Positions 21,218-32,887 of a DNA stretch of 64,000 nucleotides are shown one piece after another. The first letter of the stretch is position 1; each line of letters opens with the position of its first letter. The DNA is from Pseudopyrenochaeta lycopersici. Its lineage: Eukaryota; Ascomycota; Dothideomycetes; Pleosporales; Pseudopyrenochaetaceae. A model generated the notes under the pieces. The model saw nothing but the letters and a program-made list of their open reading frames with translations. It searched no databases and had not been told where the DNA came from. The translations under genes and the position numbers were made by a program. The stretch spans positions 868,001 through 932,000 of the forward strand of contig NHZP01000002.1 in the NCBI GenBank assembly GCA_003313425.1, read 5' to 3'.

Positions 21218-22880
21218 TCCAGTGTTGGCCACGCTTTAGGGCAGGGCTAAGATGAGAAGAGTGTCGTAGAGGTCGCGAAGGATATTGATTCATAGGAAAT
21301 GCCACGATAAGCAAGAAGATAACATAGGGCTTTTCAGTAGAAAAGTGATTGCATGACACCTGTTTCAGGATCAGTAACCTTATCTCTAGCACACGTTCAA
21401 TCAAATACCACCGTACCTGGATTTACAACTACTAAGCATGGTCCCAGATACATTGACGTCATTTCATTTACGCTTCAGCCTAGTCTATACTGTGATTATA
21501 TTATCCAAATCTTGCTTATCTGTCAGGGCTCCGCCCAGCTCTCCCAATACCCCATTGCGTTAGACAACCCTAGCAAATGGTACAAATTCAACCCGTTGAT
21601 TAAGAGTAAGTCAGTATATATTACCTACTGAGGTTATCCTGCCATCAGCTCTCAGTACTGAGTTGCAGCACGAGCACTTCGCAATTGTTACGATGCTCAC
21701 AGCTAATCAAAGACATTGTGCGCTCACATTTGGAACATCGGCTCTAATTACGCCGCACGTCACATCATGACCCACGAAGCCAGCGTCGAGCTCAGCGAGC
21801 TCCTACGGTCACTACCACTACATAGATTTTAGGCAATGCCCCTTATGGCTCATTGTGTCCAACTCAAATATTCTGTGGAATAGTGAAAGCAATACTATAG
21901 TTCTCAACCCTTCAATACTTTTGTATAACCATACACTTACTATATTTGTATTAGTCTTTTCTCCCTTGTTCCTGTCATACCTCACATTCGTATATTAGCC
22001 TCGATCGTTTTAAGATCCTCAAAGCTCTATAGTGTCAAAGCTTGGAGGTTGATGGTTTGTAAAGATCAGCAAGCTGTAACAATCGGGAAGCTCTCAATCT
22101 CGGTACTGGTTCAGATTATACTTCCTCGTAATCATTTATCCAGACATCGTACCCTTCATTACGGACCTTGCCAACCCTCCTTAGCTCCGGCTTCTTTACC
22201 CGAGCTTTTCGATCTGCGCTTGTGCAAGGAGTCCCCTTGTGCAACGAGAAATTGTCGCATCTTTCCGCGTCAGACGGAAAGTTACGAGAGCGCCACAAGA
22301 TCACGAACGAATAATCAGAGTGTCTATTGTCATGCACAAGCACGAAACCCTTGCTAATTGCTGACGTGAGATGAAAACAACTTCTCGCGTTTCTTCACAC
22401 ACCGATTACCGAGTCCTTTCGGCATATACTCGAGGAAGAATTTCTACATACGTCAGTCGAAGTCATCCACGTCATCCAACACTGAGAATGCGCAACATCG
22501 TGAATGCACCCTGAGAGGCGCCGAAACCTTATATTCTCACGTGATTCAGCATAATTTCAGCCAGGGCAGGAATTGTGAGGTGCCCAGGGCGCTCTCCTGT
22601 TGTCTCATTACAACTTCCTCTTCGGGCCGTATCCCTATAATCACGTAGCAACAAATACTAGGGTCTACTCTTGAGGTAGTTGTACGGTACGATGCTGAAA
22701 GCCTTTGTGTGCGGGCCTATTTAAAATTACACTCTTGAATAGGGTCAGACCGGAAGAGCTAGGGAACATCTGAGCGCCATATTGGCATACAAATGCTGAA
22801 TGCCTCGTCCGCAACATATCGAGCATCGTCATAGACGCCAGACACTCGTTTGTTAATTCTTGTATTCACTTATTGCAGTC
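21218..22880. other. Intergenic, 1.66 kb
   Basis: AT-rich and without credible genes. A TATTTAAA box at 22718-22725 could serve the gene that starts at 22881. No repeats or RNA genes seen. Confidence 0.4.
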
Positions 22881-24326
22881 ATGCGTTCATTTGCCTCGAT
22901 CGCCACTGCTGTGATGGCGGTCCTTCCGTCTGCCATCGGAGCCCCGAATCGAGGTCCTAAATCATACAACATGGATCCCAGCTTCTACAAACCGGAACGT
23001 GTTATCAAGACCGATTGTGTGATTATTGGTGGAGGTGGTACAGGTACATACTCTGCCATTCAGCTCAAGGACCAGGGCAAGAAGATTATGGTCATTGAGA
23101 GCAAGGCTCGCCTGGGGGGTCACACAGAGACCTTCATCGACCCTCAATCCGGATTCCCCATTGATATGGGTGTGAAGCTTTATCACGATGAGCCCCTTGT
23201 TCACAAGTGGTTCGCACGCTTCAATCTCTCAACGACCAGGTTCGATGTTTCTGCTGCTACTGTCTCGTCACAAAACGTTGATTTCCGGACCGGCCAAATT
23301 ATTCAAGGTCTCCCGGCTGCGAACCAAACGGCTATGGCTGCGGCTCTACAACGCTACGCTGCTGTGCTTCAGAAATATCCTCAACTCGAGGGCGGCTTTT
23401 ATCTCCCAGACCCTGTACCCGAAGATTTGTACATGCCTTTTGGTCAATTTGTGCAGAAGTACGACATTGCCGACGCTGTGCAATTCATCTTTGGCCTCAC
23501 CTCCGCTTTCGGTGATATACTTGAGCTCCCCACACTGCAGCAATTTCGCACTATGTCTCTCTCTCTTGTGGCTACATCGAACAACTTTCAAACTAGCTCG
23601 GTGATGGATAATAGTCTTCTCTTTGAGAAGGCGACTGCTGAGCTCCTTGCCGCAAAATCGCTACTTCTTTCCTCTAGGGTACTCGCCACGGAGCGCGTGA
23701 GCCGGTCGGGCTGCGTTAGGGTTCTTGTCGACACACCGAAGGGTCGCCAACTCATCATTGCCAAAAAGATCCTCATGACCATCCCGCCCACACCCGCTGC
23801 CCTTACTGTGTTTGACACCAACCAAGATGAACTGAGTGTTTTCAGCCAACTCCAGGCTGTAGGATATTACACGTCCATTGTCAAGAACGCTGGGCCCGTC
23901 AACGTCACGCTGCAGAACCTCGCGCTCGACAAGCCTTATGCTCTGCCACCTATGCCGGCTATTTACAACGTCAACCCCACGGGCGTTAATCCATCTCTCA
24001 GCCTAGTCTATTATGGTACCAAAGTCGGCCAGCTGCTCAGCGACGACGAAGCCAAGGCCGCCATTATCGCCGACCTAAAGCGCTATCAGGTTGCCAATGG
24101 CTTGCCCAGCACAGAACCTGAGTTTGTCGCATTCAGTAATCACAGTCCATACAATATGCTGGTCGGAGCGGAGGCTACAAAGGCTGGTTTCTATAAGAAG
24201 TTGTATGCACTGCAGGGAAAGCGGAATACGTTCTGGACTGGAGCGACATGGAGGGCGCATGATAGCTCGGCATGCTGGGCATTTACGAGCCAGAGCGTGC
24301 TACCGGCGCTTTTGGCAAGTTTGTAG
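22881..24326 (+). CDS. Secreted FAD-dependent amine-oxidase-like oxidoreductase
   Basis: A single exon of 481 residues starting at the ATG at 22881 (an in-frame TTG lies upstream at 22860). The N-terminus MRSFASIATAVMAVLPSAIG is a signal peptide. Next comes the Rossmann FAD-binding fold CVIIGGGGTGTYSA (about residues 46-60), followed by VIESKARLGGHTET, the usual GG doublet of flavin amine oxidases and protoporphyrinogen-oxidase-like proteins. The C-terminus has FWTGATWRAHDSSACWAF where this superfamily has its second FAD contact. In fungal annotations such proteins are often named beta-cyclopiazonate dehydrogenase-like, but no indole-alkaloid pathway genes are nearby, so the substrate is unknown. 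It is likely extracellular or vacuolar. Confidence 0.85.
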   Translation: MRSFASIATAVMAVLPSAIGAPNRGPKSYNMDPSFYKPERVIKTDCVIIGGGGTGTYSAIQLKDQGKKIMVIESKARLGGHTETFIDPQSGFPIDMGVKLYHDEPLVHKWFARFNLSTTRFDVSAATVSSQNVDFRTGQIIQGLPAANQTAMAAALQRYAAVLQKYPQLEGGFYLPDPVPEDLYMPFGQFVQKYDIADAVQFIFGLTSAFGDILELPTLQQFRTMSLSLVATSNNFQTSSVMDNSLLFEKATAELLAAKSLLLSSRVLATERVSRSGCVRVLVDTPKGRQLIIAKKILMTIPPTPAALTVFDTNQDELSVFSQLQAVGYYTSIVKNAGPVNVTLQNLALDKPYALPPMPAIYNVNPTGVNPSLSLVYYGTKVGQLLSDDEAKAAIIADLKRYQVANGLPSTEPEFVAFSNHSPYNMLVGAEATKAGFYKKLYALQGKRNTFWTGATWRAHDSSACWAFTSQSVLPALLASL

Positions 24327-24800
24327 ACAGGCCTTGATATAGATCATGGATGGGATGGTTTGTCGTACATGCTACTCGCTAGGTATTTATCTTCATTCTA
24401 ATTCTAATTACATCTGATGGGTTGATCTGCCGATGTACAGACTCTTCTGTCTGATGGAAGAGCCGCTTTCTGTCTTTTTGCATCTTTCAGTCTTACAACC
24501 CCTCCATTATTTTGGCCCAAATTTCAAGGCAATTGGACTACGTATATCAAGGTTAGATTTGCACCTAGGAAAATGTCCTGTCATCCTACAAGCATGTATG
24601 CGGTGTACCATTCTCATTAAGTCATTGCATACGCTGCCTTACCAGGATCGGCAATAATTCGGCGTACACGCATTGCCGAAGCCTCATCAAATTTCGGTGA
24701 CATTATGATCGGACAATTTCGTACTCAAAAAGATATTCAATCATAGGTGTGATGTAATATCGTCGATCCCGTAATTGCTAATTTCGCGCCTGAAGCACAA
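24327..24800. other. Intergenic downstream of the FAD oxidoreductase gene
   Basis: No supported feature. The 3' UTR of the oxidoreductase presumably lies here. Confidence 0.35.
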
Positions 24801-25140
24801 TTAATCGCCATTAGTAGCTGCAGTCAGAATCATACTACCGATAGCCAATCCCAGATTTCCTACCGTGTCCATAGCACTTGATACATGCGGAATACCAAAC
24901 CACTTAGACTTCAACATATTTTTCTGGACCTGTATGAATCAATTGAGGCTGCGATTGCACGAATAGAAGCGATTGATCTCAGAGATCGGATATGAATATA
25001 TAGATCTCGAAAGTTGAACGTAGTACACGATCACGAAGACGCCGGAATATTACCGCGCCACATGTAGCTACGGCAATCACCCAAGGCAAACTAGACCAAT
25101 AACTAGAGCAGGAGCTTGGACGGGTTGTTGAAAGCTTACA
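24801..25140 (-). other. Coding-like fragments of an unrecognised membrane protein
   Basis: Two protein-like stretches occur on the minus strand. One (25138 down to 24979) reads SYWSSLPWVIAVATCGAVIF and RRLRDRVLRSTFE, a membrane helix followed by basic residues, ending in TGA. The other, behind an acceptor TACAG (24929 down to 24801), reads VQKNMLKSKWFGIPHV and AMDTVGNLGLAIGSMIL, ending in TAA. They could be neighbouring exons of a small membrane protein, or relics. No ATG start or complete splice model was found. Confidence 0.22.
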
Positions 25141-25424
25141 AAGCGAGACCTACCCCCTGCAAGGCCCTGATGTGAAGTTACGCGCCAAAGGTGGCTAACA
25201 AACTGTCAGCCAGAGTTGAAGTGCATCTCGGAAGAAAGTCAATCTTGTGATGCTTGACAAAGGGATCTGCATAGCTCTTTTTCATGTTGTATTCAATTTC
25301 GAATCTCCCCTAAACACTCACTTCTTAATTTAACTTATCCTTGAACTCACATGCGACTACTCTGATCCACAGATGTCTTTACTATCAACAACCACTCACA
25401 GTGGCTTTCCCGAACTCATAAATT

Positions 25425-25613
25425 ATGCAACGTCTCTGCATCGCATTCTCCATTCTGGGATTTGTAACGATCGTACTTGGCTTCTTCGCCCCTCGTGCTG
25501 ATAATCGCTGTCCAGCGCAACAATGGCGAGCCAATGTGCCCCATTGGGGCCAGCTATCGCAACGATACCTTCTTGCCACGATGACATCTGGATTGTATGA
25601 AACTGGTTCTTAA
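25425..25613 (+). CDS. Possible small secreted protein (62 codons)
   Basis: An ATG-started frame encodes a textbook signal-peptide-like start (MQRLCIAFSILGFVTIVLGF) followed by about 40 residues with one Cys, ending GLYETGS. No homologue is recognised, and the composition after the hydrophobic part is unremarkable. It may be a chance frame. Confidence 0.2.
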   Translation: MQRLCIAFSILGFVTIVLGFFAPRADNRCPAQQWRANVPHWGQLSQRYLLATMTSGLYETGS

Positions 25614-25951
25614 CCGGAGTTCTGCCCAAATGACGCTTGCACTCGCCCTTCCAAACCATCCTCAGGATAGATTTACGAGGCATGTCAACACCAACAATTC
25701 TCTACTGCCATTTGTGTAGAAGGGGAGAAGAATTATATGGCTGCTAAGGCTGATGCCCGATGGCGCTACCGTGGTTTGCTGGAGCAACCCTTGGGACGTC
25801 TTCAGGATTGCCATTCCTATGAACACTGCATCAAAAGACTACTCCAGTGGCGCTTCAGCCTCGCGCCGCTCTCACAGTAGGACTGCTGGTTTTTTCCAAA
25901 TCGGTACATCCGCTGTCATTTTTTAAAAAGTAGCCCTCAATACTTCTTGAT

Positions 25952-26314
25952 TTATATAGATGTAACCTGCGTTGGGAAATTGGTGCCGTCCGCTACATGA
26001 TGTTCTATGAGTCCATTAGCGTCAGACCACTCTACGCACTCATTGTCAACCTGGGTTCTTTGATTTTGGTCATTAAAACTTGCCGATTCGTTAGAGGTAC
26101 CAGAAACAATAGGCTTCTGTTCGCGCCATAGGGCATCTTGCTGACAGACTACGACCAAGCTACCATAGTCACACCGATCCCATTCCTGGTCGGTTCTATG
26201 ACCTCGTAGATTGGTAAAGGATGGGTAATTCCACCTTGACCAGAATTTATCATAGTTGGTGCGGTGCCAAGGCCTGAAAGGCTCGAGTCCGTTTGCAGGA
26301 CTAATCGTCATCAT
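25952..26314 (-). CDS. Possible uncharacterised protein (120 codons)
   Basis: An uninterrupted frame with an ATG at 26314 encodes a soluble, Asn/Asp/Trp-containing protein (PFRPWHRTNYDKFWSRWN, WDRCDYGSLVVVCQQ). It is divergent to the cysteine-rich protein gene with 263 bases between starts. Not recognised. Listed only because the frame is intact and the composition protein-like. Confidence 0.25.
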   Translation of the reverse strand: MMTISPANGLEPFRPWHRTNYDKFWSRWNYPSFTNLRGHRTDQEWDRCDYGSLVVVCQQDALWREQKPIVSGTSNESASFNDQNQRTQVDNECVEWSDANGLIEHHVADGTNFPTQVTSI

Positions 26315-26577
26315 GACTCTACACTTATCAAGATTAGATTGAAAGTGACTGTTTATCAGTGTTGTATCAGCGACTAGCTCTTTGCTTCAATTATCTCTCC
26401 GACCCTTTATGGCGCCATCCGCTCTTCACGAATTACAAACACGCTACCTCATGCATATCCAGCTTTCCGCCTCGATTCCTTCGTCCCTTTCTAAGATTTC
26501 TACACGCTCGAGGATCGAGACTGAAACGTATTAATTATCTCTACGTTAGTCACACTCAGCAGCATCAAGTCATTCCA

Positions 26578-27703
26578 ATGAAGGCCTTTACCTACATTCT
26601 CGCCTTCTTCGGCGTCCTCACAGTCGCTTTTGCTTGTAGCGAAGGCGAAAAAAAGTGCTGCTCTGACTGGTTTGGCTGTCAATGTAAAAGCCCCATATGG
26701 TAATTCATTCTGTATTCAAAAACACTTCATAAAAACACTGACCGCTTACTTCCACCTGTTAGGGTCAACAAGCTTGGTTGTCAGAAGAACTCACGCTGTG
26801 TCATGGAGAATGGCGACTATACCTGCAAACGCCGCCGTCGCATAGGCCGTGAGGAGCATACGTACACTGAAGATGGCCCCACAGATTTGGTTGCTGAAGC
26901 TGGCGTTCCTATAGAAGTCGGCGATGGTGTTGACCCAACTCATCACTGCCCGTACGGTGACAACACAATTTTCTGCACGCTTTCCAACTCGGTGGACAGG
27001 ATTTACTTCTGCCCAGCTCATGGAGATATCGCCCTGCTCAAGGAGTGTGCTCCAGATGAGATGTGCGTTGGCAGGCCTCATCCTTCAGAGCAGGACCCCC
27101 GCTGTGTGAAGCAGGCCACCACGACTCACAGCACCTCCACGATCTATCCTACTTCTCCTTGGGATGGCCCTTTCCCCCCGAAGCGGCCAATATCCGCGTA
27201 TGAGCGGGATCTCCGAGCTGAGACAACACGTGGTCTCGACGCTACGCCTACTTACTCCCGTGACCCAACGCCTTCGCCGACTCACGCTGGGCGCCCTCAA
27301 AATTGTGACATTCCCGCGCCCAATAAAAGAGCGGAACCTGTCTTGTCTGGTACTTCTGCTCTTACGAATAACAGCCCGCTCGCGACTGAGAACACTGCAC
27401 GCACTTCCAAGCTTATGTGTGGGATCTGCATCAACATGCAAGGTCGTGGGTCGGAACTCACTGGTGTAAATGTTTGCAACACTCTTGCAAACGATAAAAA
27501 ATATCTAGCATGCTCGAACTTGTACTGCGGTATTTGTATAATCTTCGAGTAAGTTAATCATTTGTCTTGATCTCAACCCATTAACTGACTCTATTGCTAA
27601 TTCATGTAGCGGCAAGGAATGCCAGGGCCAAATCATCCACTGGGGAGGTCCAGGAGAAGGCTCCTACAATGCCACGGGCGGCCAGAGCCACTTCTGCTTG
27701 TAG
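26578..27703 (+). CDS. Secreted cysteine-rich protein with three Cys modules and Kex2 sites; effector candidate
   Basis: Exons 26578-26699, 26763-27548 and 27610-27703 give 333 residues. Residues 1-19 (MKAFTYILAFFGVLTVAFA) form a signal peptide. Module 1 (to about residue 60) has eight Cys in a tight CC and CxC pattern and ends at a basic run CKRRRRIGRE, a likely Kex2 cleavage site. Module 2, after an acidic linker, has six Cys (HHCPYGDNTIFC ... CAPDEMCVG) and resembles small chitin-binding CBM19-type domains. A Ser/Thr/Pro-rich linker follows, with a second dibasic site (PNKRAEP). Module 3 (MCGICINMQG ... SHFCL) has nine Cys and ends at the stop. Both introns have standard GT..AG ends, and splicing keeps the Cys pattern continuous. 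Function is unknown. Size, signal peptide, dibasic sites and Cys content fit apoplastic effectors or Kex2-processed secreted peptides. The neighbours are other secreted enzymes. Confidence 0.8.
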
Positions 27704-28804
27704 AAAAACTTTCCTTTCTGATGAGTCTCTTCAGTCAAGTACAGCTCAGCACTAGCGATATTTGATCTTAGCTTCATCAACAGTCATTAGCCTTAGTACT
27801 AGTACCATATATTCCAAGGAAATTGCTTGCTCGATTCTGCGACTAGATACAATCAATGACTCCAAAAGGTATACTTGCATTGTAGAAACGTGATTGAAAA
27901 GGGCACAGCGAACTGAAGTAAAAAACACCGCCCAACAATAAATCCTGTTCGTGTATCTAAGTCCTTTTAGGTAACAGTTTTGGGTATTACAGTGATGCAA
28001 CCATTTCATTTGTAGTATCCTACAAGCCTTGGTGCTTGGCTAACGGCCCAAAAACCCCGTCGGCAGCGCGTTATGGGGACGGCCCGCAAAAGTCGCCGAA
28101 AATGTGGCCCGAGTGGGTTGTCCCACGTCCGGTAACTTCAACTCTTCACTTCTTCTGGGCATCACAATGCTCCCGAATTGACTCTCATTGCGTTTCTGCC
28201 AGCAAAATGAGACACGATATCATGGACCATTATCTTGGTTACAACGAGATGTGTTTCCATAGATCTTGCTGTCAGTAGGAATAAGAAAACAAACAAAAGC
28301 GGAAGGTCCCCGGATTCTCGCCGATCTTCCATTCAGCAATCAATCACAATCCCGGGAGCGCACATAAACACGACCGTTCGAAACACCCAAGACACCCACT
28401 CATGAACGCGTGACTAGCCGTTAGCCGCAAGGCTCAATCTCCCTTATTGTTCATGCGGATACCCAAATTGGAAGCTCACTGGCTGCAGCGTTTTAATTCC
28501 CTGTCGATCACCGCGAAGGGGCATGGAAGCTTAGGCTAGATTCAGGCTTATCGTGGACCGCCATATTAATATGTCTGCGGAGTACCACTAAACTGGACGC
28601 AGCTTCCCTGGCGCGACATTGCCCCGTGGGAAGTTAGCTCGCGTTTGGCAGGTGTCTATGGTGAGCGAAAGACTATGATTGCTGCTTTCTCGCCATGCCT
28701 TTTGCAAGGTTTCGCAACCACCTTTCGCCCAGAGGTATAAAACTAGAGGTAGGCGCATGTTCTTTTCTTTCTTTACCTAGCCCTCGCAGAGTTTCATTCT
28801 CGTC
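27704..28804. other. Intergenic: upstream region of the M14 carboxypeptidase gene
   Basis: About 1.1 kb without a credible gene. The right end carries a TATA box and CT-rich leader for the carboxypeptidase gene. Confidence 0.4.
28736..28742 (+). promoter_or_regulatory. TATA box (GGTATAAAAC) of the carboxypeptidase gene
   Basis: TATAAAA lies about 63-69 bases before the ATG at 28805, followed by a CT-rich stretch (TTCTTTTCTTTCTTT). This spacing is typical for strongly regulated fungal genes. Confidence 0.5.
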
Positions 28805-30161
28805 ATGAAGTTCCTTGGTGTTACTCTCGCCTCTCTAGGCTTTGCCTCCGCAGCATCAGTCACAAAGAAGGTCAGCTACGACGACTGGAAAGTGTACCGC
28901 GTCAATGTTGGCAACAACGGCACCGCATTAAAGAACCTAGTGAGCAAGTTGCAACTAGAGACATGGAAGGGCACACCAGGGACAAGTGAGGTTGTCGACG
29001 TCATGGTTCCGCCGACCCAGGTTTCGCAGTTTGAGGCATCCACCGTGGACATTGAGACCCAGATCATGCATGAGAATCTCGGCTTATCTATTTCTGACGA
29101 GGAGACATTTAGCATTTATGCTGGTAATTACCCCAGAATATGAAGCACTATAGAAAATGCGCTAACAGCGGACAATAGCTGGTGCAGCTCCGGATATCAC
29201 TTGGTTTAACTCATACCATTCGATCGCCGACCATCACCAGTGGATCAGTGATTTGGCAGCCGCGTACCCAAGCAATGCCGAGGTTATCTCTGCGGGCAAG
29301 TCCGTCGAAGGACGAGACATTAAGGGTATTCATATCTGGGGAAGCGGCGGCAAAGGCTCGAAGAAGGGCGTGGTCTGGCACGGAACTGTACATGCTAGAG
29401 AATGGATCACGACTATGGTAAGCTTCATATAGCAGCCATTCAAGAGCCCACTTCATGCTAATATTGCTTAGGTCGTTGAATATGCCGCGTACCAATTGCT
29501 TACGGACGCTGCCTCTGCCTCCTTCAAGGACACCTACGATTTCTACATTTTCCCCATCGTAAACCCCGACGGCTTTGCCTATTCTCAAACCACCGACCGC
29601 ATGTGGCGCAAGAACCGACAGAGCACGCCATCCGCAAGCTGCGTTGGCCGTGACATCAACCGCAACTGGCCCAACCATTGGGATCAGCGCGCTGGAGCCA
29701 GCACACGGCCTTGCGATCAAGATTACAAGGGCCCATCAGCCGGTGACGGCGTGGAGACCAAGGCGCTCAAAGCCCAGCTTGACAGCATCAACGCCGGCAA
29801 GGGCCTTCAGCTGTACATGGACATCCACGCATACTCGCAACTTTTCATGTACCCCTACGGTTACACATGCTCTGCCACAGTCCCCAACTCTTCCAAATAC
29901 GAGTCCCTCACTCAAGGCGCCATCAGAGCCATCCAAGCCGTCCACGGCACGCCCTTCACTGGTGGACCAATTTGCAACACCATCTATCAGGTTAGCGGTG
30001 ATAGCGTGGATTATGCATTGGAAAATGCAAAGGCAACCTTCAGCATGACTGTTGAGTTGAGGGATACAGGTACCCTTGGTTTCGTGCTCCCAGCTTCACA
30101 GATTAAGCCGAGTGGAGAGGAGATGTGGGCCGGACTGTCCTACCTGCTCAAGAACATGTAA
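28805..30161 (+). CDS. Secreted metallocarboxypeptidase A, peptidase family M14A
   Basis: Exons 28805-29123, 29179-29417 and 29472-30161 give 415 residues: signal peptide ([16 protein letters not shown]), an activation propeptide of about 95 residues, and the catalytic domain. Zinc ligands are in VHAREWIT (H177, E180) and in the later MDIHAYSQ His. Substrate-binding [15 protein letters not shown] and the catalytic Glu in MTVELRDTG are present, so the enzyme should be active. It removes C-terminal hydrophobic residues from peptides outside the cell. Length is that of fungal MCPA-type zymogens. The intron ends are GT..AG and the frames join exactly. Confidence 0.95.
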
Positions 30162-30401
30162 AAGAAGGCTGTCCAGACAGGTTGGGTAATGAGCTTCGCG
30201 GTACTGTTCATTCGCGCTCAAAACCTCTGAGGCTTCCTGAAACCAAACGTAGATTATCATTATCATTATGAACCCCGCATACTCTGTTACTCATACCATG
30301 TTACGAAACCGTGAAAGAAAACCAGCGCCAGTCCTTTTCCATAAATCATACAACACAATGTGGTATACTGAAGACCATCGCCCAAAATCCAGAAACAGCA
30401 A

Positions 30402-32887
30402 TCAAAACAACATTCCTAGCTCATTAGAATCAAACCCACCCATGCCCTCGAATCCGAATCCTTGGGCACTCCAGCCCATGTCCAAAGGCAGAAAGCCGTT
30501 CCACAACGCGGCGTCATCCTGAGCCTGCCCAGCACCATGGACCGCAAATTCATTAACAGCACCGAGGTCCGTCCAGCCGAAATCTCCCATTTGCTCCGTG
30601 AGCGCAGGACTTTCACCCGTGCCCGCGCTGCCGGTACTGGCCTGGGGCGACTGTTGCGCAGGCGGATGTTGCAGGAAGCCGTTACTATCGACGGCATTAT
30701 TAGCAATATGTGTGCCTGGATGTCTGAACGAGGAACGGCTGCTTTTGTCTTTGCGGGGCACTTTGGCCCAGAGGAGCTTAAGGAGCTGTGAGTATCGGCT
30801 GCCTGGGTGCTGAACTCCCGATCCACTCCCTACAGCACTTCTTTGCAATCTGGAAATTGTCTCGTTGATCATGGCGCGGATAGCTCGGTCTTCATCCGCG
30901 CTGATCACGCCTGTGCAGCGTGCGCGGTAGAGGAAAACGCCCGCGTAGACCAGGTACAAGTAATAGCGCAAGGGCATGAAGCGCAGGCTACGCTCAGGGT
31001 CGACGAAGTTGTTCACGGTGGTAAGAATGGCCTTGGCTGCGTCAAGCCCTTCGTAGATGAAACGAGCGTCTCCTACAGCGCCAACATTGTTTACAAAGAC
31101 ACGTTGAGGTACCTGCATTCCCATACCAGCCCCGCCGGCTTGTTGCCCGGGTGTTGCATCTCCAGGACCGCTTGTAGAGGGTAGGGCGCGCAGGACTGTA
31201 GCCTGGAAGGCAAAGGCGTTGGTGTACAGACGCAGATAGTCGTATGCCATCAGCAGACATGCTTTCAGTGGTGGCGAGCAGGTGAGCGTACCCCAGACGC
31301 TTTTCCAGCCGTAGATTGCAGACCGGAAGTCATCAATGAACTTGATGTAGCTACCGCTCATGTGAGATCGGAAGCTTGACCCAGGATTCGAGTAGAGGGT
31401 ATCGTGTACGTTGCTGAAAAGCTGCGTGAGCTCAAGGTTGGCTTGAAAGATCGAAGCATAGTCCTCTTCGTTTGGATTCTTCGGTATCAATGAGGGGTAG
31501 TCTTCTCGTCGGAGGGTAGTCAATGGCCCAGGGCCTCGAGACCAAAACGCTTTTCCAATTCTTATACTTATGTGTCGATCAGAGACATAGGCAGCCGTCC
31601 AAATGAGTCGCTTGCGGTTGTGATTCCCGTCTTTGCCTTGATCGACAAAGCGGAAGGAATATCGGTCGAGCGCAAGGAAGTATGCTATTCGGAGAGCAAG
31701 TCCAACGTGCATCCAACTTTCCTTGTCCTCTTCACCCTTACCGACTTTGCCCGAACCTCGCTGCGTGTATGGTGCCCATTCGGCCAGGAGAAGCAATGCT
31801 TCTACAGCCTCAATACCAGCGTCTCCACCTGCTGCTAGGTCTGATACCAGGCTCTTCATATGCTCGGAACACGCTTCGTAGATGTGGGGTTCGTCGACAA
31901 GGTCTTTCGAAGCGATTAGGAGGATGGCTGTAAGAAGGTGTGGTTCCTTCTTGACCAAATCTGATAGTCGCGAAGTCTCAAACGCATGTGCAGGAGCCAA
32001 GGGATAGTATGGATGATACTGTTGCTGGAAACGGACAAGAAGCTGGCATAGCGAATGGACGGTGACGATGCCGCGATCGAGCAGCGGATACGAGAAGGAT
32101 AGAGGCGCTGCCATGGTACTTGCAATCGAGCCCCTGATTTCTCTTATGATAGGCACATTGCCAGCGCCATTGCCATTGTCATTACCATTCGATGCTTCCT
32201 CGTTTGAGCTTGTTTCGCCAGCCACGCGTGCAAGTATACCTAAGGCATCGGACGGGTTCTGGAAGTTGGAGAACGGCAGCTCATCGGTATTCGAGGATTC
32301 TGATCGGGCCGCGTGACCATCTTCGCTGTATTGCGGTTGTGCGACAGGTTGTTCTGACCATGTGCCCAGGTTCCCTAATGTATGAAAACTTGCATCTTCT
32401 GGTACGATGGCTGTCAGCGACGGCAACGAATGCTGCTGCTGCTGTTGCACCTGCGACCCTTCTGGCCCTTCCACGCGTTTCTTTCGAACCCGTCGTCCAC
32501 CACGATTACTGCCACCGAGTACACAGTCGAGATTGTCGCGTTTGCATCGTAGACAGGGTATAGAGTTGTCAGCGTCTCTGAGGGGTCGTGTTAGTTTCTA
32601 GGATATGGCAGCCTGGAGGACTCCAATAGCCTAGGAGTATCCACATTGGAATCCCAAAGGATTTCGAGGGCCTCCACGCTAGGTTTTCGCCCTTCTAACC
32701 TTTGTTTACAAAGGTTGTCGCGACAAAAGCCGACGCATGCGACTGAAAGAACTTACAACAGACACCGACTCTTCCTCTTCCTGCAATTCAGACAAGCTAT
32801 TTGCGTCCTCTTGATTCTTGACGCTTCATCCTCCTGCTCTTGTGTCTGCGTGGGGGCAGCCGTTTGTTGGGGGGTCGTCAATTCCAT
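30402..32887 (-). CDS. Zn2Cys6 transcription factor with fungal-specific regulatory domain
   Basis: Minus-strand exons 32887-32757 and 32577-30402 give 768 residues. The binuclear zinc cluster uses C32, C35, C42, C52, C55 and C62 (CX2CX6CX9CX2CX6C; CLNCRKRKSRC then CLRCKRDNLDC), followed by basic GGRRVRKKR. The 179-nt intron falls between the third and fourth Cys; its acceptor follows AACTAACAC. A poly-Gln patch and acidic segment come next, then the long helical middle homology region (PYYPLAPAHAFE, ALRIAYFLALDR, WTAAYVSDRHISIRIG), and a Gly/Gln-rich C-terminus. It is a nuclear DNA-binding regulator with unknown targets. It converges with the M14 gene (240 bases apart). Confidence 0.92.

Noticed and set aside
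22860..22880. Upstream start of the FAD oxidoreductase
   Set aside because: The codon is TTG; the ATG at 22881 gives a proper signal peptide at the very N-terminus.
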